From: Gemmatimonas sp.
Lineage (GTDB): Bacteria; Gemmatimonadota; Gemmatimonadetes; Gemmatimonadales; Gemmatimonadaceae
DNA length: 64,000 bases
NCBI GenBank assembly: GCA_011390805.1
Contig: JAABRT010000001.1
Span: forward strand, 124,001 to 188,000
Direction of reading: 5' to 3'
Each line of letters begins with the position of its first letter. Position 1 is the first letter of the stretch. Made by a program: the position numbers and the translations under genes. The notes below the pieces were generated by a model, which worked only from the letters and a program-made list of their open reading frames with translations, made no database searches and was not told the origin of the DNA. Of the stretch, positions 60,085-64,000 are shown piece after piece.

Positions 60085-60970
60085 ATGCGGATCTCTTGCG
60101 CGAGGCGCTCGCAAAAAATGGTAAGGCCAGCGCAGCGCCGCACGCTGGCCCGGCAGGCAGTGCAAACGGCGCGCACCACGATTCGGCATGCGTGTACCAC
60201 GTTTGCCATCAGCGAAACGTGTTACCGCTACCACGGCGCGCAGACGCGCGAGAACGCGGCGGTGGAGGACTGGCTGTTGCGGCTCACCACAGCGCATCGC
60301 TCGAGGGGCTTTGGGCTGTGCTTTCTGTATCTGCGGAATGTGAAGCAGTTCACGTGGAATCACAAACGGGTGTACCGCGTATATCGCGCGCTGGAACTGA
60401 ACCTGCGGATCAAACCAAAGCGTCGCCTGGTGCGCGAGCAACCGGGCCCTTGGCGGTGCCCCGCGCGATCAATGACACGTGGTCCATGGACTTTATGCAC
60501 GATCAACTCGCCGACGGGCGCACGTTTCGTCTCCTGAATGTGAATGATGATTTCCATCGCGAAGGCTTGGACTGTGAAAGTCGATCTCTCGCTGCCGGCC
60601 GCACCTGTGGTGCGCGCCCTGGATCAACTCGTCGCATGGCGCGGCGCGCCGACACGGATTCGCTGTGACAACGGGCCGGAGTATGCAGGGCCCACGTTGC
60701 ACGCGTGGGCGAAGCGGCGTGGCATTCACATCGACTTCATTCAGCCGGGGAAGCCGCAGCAAAACGCGTACGTCGAACGCTACAACCGCACCGTGCGTGT
60801 ATGACTGGCGGTCGCAGTCTCTCTTCGATACCATTGCGGGAGTACAGGCAGCCGGTACCGCGTGGCTCTGGACGTACAACAACGAACGACCGAACATGGC
60901 ACGGGGTGGCATCACCCCATCAATGACGCTTGCACTGGCTGCTTACTCCACGATTGGCGCCCGTTTATAC
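60085..60970 (+). pseudogene. Truncated, frameshifted second copy of the IS3-family transposase
   Basis: Homologous to 55866-56750 with truncation at both ends, A6 instead of A7, and indels. Confidence 0.85.
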
Positions 60971-60976
60971 GGGCGG

Positions 60977-61450
60977 CGCGCGTACCGCTTCACGGGCTCC
61001 TCGCGCTCCACCCAGCGCTATGTTACCCGTCGTGGTGACGACACGGCGTTGCGCGAGCGACTGCACACCTTGGCGTTCCGGCGGCCCCGCTGTGGCTATC
61101 GCTGCTTGATCGGGTGCTCCGCCGCGAGGGCCTCCAGGTGAATCGCAAGCGCGTGCAGCGCGGGTATCGCGACGCCGGACTGTCGGTGCGCCGTCGTCCG
61201 AGGAAACGCGTCGCGGTCGAGCGCGTGCCGCAGATGCATGTGAAGATCCGGTGGAGATGGACTTTATCAGCGAAGGCCTTGGGGACGGCCGGAAGTTTCG
61301 CGCGTTGTCGGAGGCTGACCACTGCGGTCGCGAGTGTCCGGTCATCGCGGTGGACCGCTCGTTGCTTGGGGAGCGAGTCGTGCGCGAGCTGGAACAGGTG
61401 GCGCAGGTCCGGGGGCATCCGGACGTGCTCGTCGGCGACAACGTTCAGCA
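60977..61450 (+). pseudogene. Relic of another IS3-family OrfB
   Basis: LREGLQVNRKRVQRGYRDAGLSVRRRPRKRVAVERVP then frameshift to MEMDFISEGLGDGRKFRALSEADHCGRECPVIAVDRSLLGERVVRELEQ...DVLVGDN. Confidence 0.75.
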
Positions 61451-61939
61451 TCCGCTGTCAAGGCTTGTGATCGCACACGCGCGGATAGCGGCGTGTCGGT
61501 GACACGTCGGGACATTGAGCACGGCTGTTGCGCTGGCCATCCCCGCGATGGTCTTCCACGAGACACGAGTCCCTTGCTCTCCGTAGTGAAACACACAGAG
61601 TACACGTGCGGTGGAGTGTCCTGTTCTTCACGTAGCATAAGGTCCCTGTTGAAGATTCGAACATTATCTACGAGGTTGCAAGCACCTCGACGGTCGGATT
61701 GAGCGGAATCTTTCCTCGCTTGCGCTCAGCCAGATGATCTGCGGCACAGTAGGATGAATTACGTCGCACACCTGTCGCATGATCGCTCTTGCGGATGCTC
61801 GGCAGCCGACATACAGTATGCCGCTGAGTCTGGCGGGTATTTGGCCACGGTTTGCGGGAGCCTGTAGTGTCTCGCAGCTGATAGTACCAAAACCACGACT
61901 GGCGTGGACTCTGACGATCTAAATGGAGCGAGTGACTGC

Positions 61940-62626
61940 ATGCCGAACGGGTCGCAGAGGACAACAAATGTGCTGCTGGGCATGACGGTGATTTGTGTTG
62001 TCACCATGACAGCACTTTCCCTTGCGCAGTTCCTACGCTCTCCGAGAGCCGGAAGCCAAAACAAGGGTCCGGAGTTTGTGGAATCAGCCAATGCGGCCGC
62101 ACTCGCAGATTTCGGGCATCGCGTCGGGTCCAACAGCGCGACTGTCGTAATAACCGTGTTTAGCGACTTTCAATGCCCGGCGTGTGCAGCATTCGCCAAC
62201 AGAACCTTGCCCGCGCTGCGTGAGAAATATCCAGACAAGTTCGTGCTGAACTTTCGCCATTGGCCGCTTGAGCAACACCCTCATGCGTTTGCGGCGGCTA
62301 CCGCAGCCGAGTGTGCAGCCTCACAAAACCGCTTCGAGGCGTTTCACGATCTGCTGTTTGCACAGCAATCTCGGATAGGGCAGGAGCCTTTTCGCGTGAT
62401 GGCAAGCGACGCAGGCGTTCAGGATTTGGACGCTTTCGAGCGTTGCTTGGTGGATGAGTTAGCAGCGAGCGTTGTCCGGCGCGACTCCGATGCAATTCAA
62501 CCGTTTGAGCCGTCTGGGACGCCTACGATCGTGGTTGGCAGTACGCTCATCAGAGGCGGCGCTTCGCTCGCTCTGCTCGATTCTTTGCTTGCAAACTCGC
62601 TAAAGTTGTTGCCGGGTCGCGACTAG
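61940..62626 (+). CDS. DsbA-like thiol:disulfide oxidoreductase
   Basis: TM; FSDFQCPACAAFANRTLPALREKYPDKFVLNFRHWPL; SGTPTIVVGSTLIRG cis-Pro region. Confidence 0.88.
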   Translation: MPNGSQRTTNVLLGMTVICVVTMTALSLAQFLRSPRAGSQNKGPEFVESANAAALADFGHRVGSNSATVVITVFSDFQCPACAAFANRTLPALREKYPDKFVLNFRHWPLEQHPHAFAAATAAECAASQNRFEAFHDLLFAQQSRIGQEPFRVMASDAGVQDLDAFERCLVDELAASVVRRDSDAIQPFEPSGTPTIVVGSTLIRGGASLALLDSLLANSLKLLPGRD

Positions 62627-62674
62627 CATATGCTCGTGTTGTGTGAGAATTGGTGCCTTTCGTTTGGGTTTTCC

Positions 62675-63916
62675 ATGCGTCCAGTTCGGGCTGCAGTTGC
62701 GTGCGGTCTGCTCTCGTTGTCGTCTTGTGACAACGCCCCCGAAAACCTGCCCTACTCGACTGTCGCAGCAAATGAAGCCTCCTTGCAACTGATCGTGGAG
62801 ATCGGTAGTTCTTCACCTGAGTCTGACAACAGTTCATTTGGCGTTATTCGCGACGTCTTGTTGACGACGCAGAATCGAGTTTGGGTGTCGGATGCATCAG
62901 AGAGCGGGGCGGATCCGAGATTGCGACTGTTCGATTCGACCGGCTCGTTCCTTCGAGAAGTGGCAACACGCGGCGGCGGGCCGGGTGAGTTCACCCGCGT
63001 GGGTGCGCTGGCGGAGTTTCCCAACGGCAATGTGGCCTATCGGGACGATGGTGCGCCAACGCGAGTGCTCATTTTTAGCCCCGATGGCGATTTGCTGGAT
63101 CATTGGCCCAAGGCAGAGCAGTCTGGGTGGCCGCGTGACATGCGATTCGTTGGAAACTCGCCGTTTGCACTCATGATCGATTCGAGTTCGCGCGTCTGGT
63201 TGCCCTTCCGCGGGGGACGACCAGGCGACAACGTGCGCGAAACCGGTATTCTCCGCGTCACCGCCGCCGGGGATGTGTTGGACGTAGTGGAGTGGCCTGC
63301 CTTCCCTGTATTGGACAAACCCACCGAAATGATTGAAGGCACGAGCCGCGATGGTCGGGCGCACTTTAGCATTGCGGTTCCATACCAGCCCTCTGTCGTA
63401 CGCACATGGAGCCCGCTCGGCGAGTTCGCAGTTGCGCGCTCCGATCGATACCACGTCGAGCTGGGCATTCCAGCGCTTACCGAAGGCAGCAACGCCGATT
63501 CCACCGATCGCCGCAGTGTAGAGCGACAGCGCGCGCGTGTGCCGGTCTCCGAGGATGAAAGGCGTGCGGTTCGGCAGCAGCTGCAGGATGTAGTCGACGG
63601 CTGGGGGGCGAATGTTCGCAGCTCCTCCGTGCCGAAGAGCGTTCCCGACTACAAACCCCCTCTGCGCGATCTCTCCTTCTCGGAGGATGGTCGGCTGATG
63701 GTAAAGGTGTCGGTTCCGTCGACCTACACCGATGAGGGGTGGACCGAGCCCGATGTATTCGACGTGTTTGACAGAACAGGAAGCCATCTCGGCGAGATGC
63801 AGATCCCTCCGGGCAGTCAAAGGTTGCGCATGCGCAATCGCCGAGTATGGGGAGCGTTCACCACTGCCGACGACGCGCAAGTAGTGAGGGTTTTTGAGCT
63901 GCAGTTAGTTCGGTAG
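62675..63916 (+). CDS. 6-bladed beta-propeller protein, lipoprotein-like
   Basis: LSLSSCDN lipobox-like; LREVATRGGGPGEFTRVGALAEFPNGNVAYRDD; propeller repeats. Confidence 0.7.
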   Translation: MRPVRAAVACGLLSLSSCDNAPENLPYSTVAANEASLQLIVEIGSSSPESDNSSFGVIRDVLLTTQNRVWVSDASESGADPRLRLFDSTGSFLREVATRGGGPGEFTRVGALAEFPNGNVAYRDDGAPTRVLIFSPDGDLLDHWPKAEQSGWPRDMRFVGNSPFALMIDSSSRVWLPFRGGRPGDNVRETGILRVTAAGDVLDVVEWPAFPVLDKPTEMIEGTSRDGRAHFSIAVPYQPSVVRTWSPLGEFAVARSDRYHVELGIPALTEGSNADSTDRRSVERQRARVPVSEDERRAVRQQLQDVVDGWGANVRSSSVPKSVPDYKPPLRDLSFSEDGRLMVKVSVPSTYTDEGWTEPDVFDVFDRTGSHLGEMQIPPGSQRLRMRNRRVWGAFTTADDAQVVRVFELQLVR

Positions 63917-64000
63917 TAGGAGTCAGAAATGGACATACCGGTCGCTACAAAGAACACCAAACCTTATCAGGTGAGGAGCAAATGGCCAGTGAAAAACAAA

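Noticed and set aside
1-64000. CRISPR array
   Set aside because: No regularly spaced direct repeats with unique spacers seen; the 76-bp pair, the 22-bp tandem and the 7-bp tandem do not fit, and no cas genes were recognised.

Overview
High-GC bacterial chromosomal window, dense with genes on both strands. Gene content (sortilin/VPS10-type secreted proteins, an ECF sigma plus Ser/Thr-kinase pair, a kinase fused to a TolB-like propeller, several VapBC loci) suggests a Gemmatimonadota-like host, but that is inference only. About 1-44 kb looks like ordinary chromosome: DUF1990-like pair, SulP transporter, USP, VPS10-like protein, MntP-like transporter, EEP lipoprotein, MCP, voltage-gated-type ion channel, two PAS hybrid histidine kinases, a GGDEF-HEAT-KaiC-KaiB-hybrid HK gene run, cbb3 oxidase (CcoS/N/O/P-like), PQQ-type sugar dehydrogenase, SDR, acyl-CoA ligase, TetR/metallophosphoesterase, four toxin-antitoxin modules, ECF sigma/STK pair, and a B3 metallo-beta-lactamase. 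About 44.6-61.7 kb looks like an accessory region. It opens at a tRNA-Phe 3'-half relic and holds a frameshifted serine hydrolase, several nested or decayed IS fragments (IS3-type, IS481-type and another HTH transposase), one near-intact IS3-family element, an S8 protease/lipase-like pair, and a metallophosphoesterase with a GAF-like C-terminus. The candidates I consider most novel are: (i) a translationally coupled mini-operon of a 4-Cys secreted peptide, a 6-bladed-propeller lipoprotein and a CPWS thioredoxin-fold protein (57.6-59.45 kb), with a related DsbA-like/propeller pair at 61.9-63.9 kb; (ii) the S8 protease/GHSLGG hydrolase pair and the MPE-GAF protein; (iii) a KaiBC operon without kaiA, in which the KaiC CII domain lacks the catalytic Glu pair but keeps the Ser-Thr phosphosites. 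All calls come from reading the sequence and recognising motifs; no searches were run.
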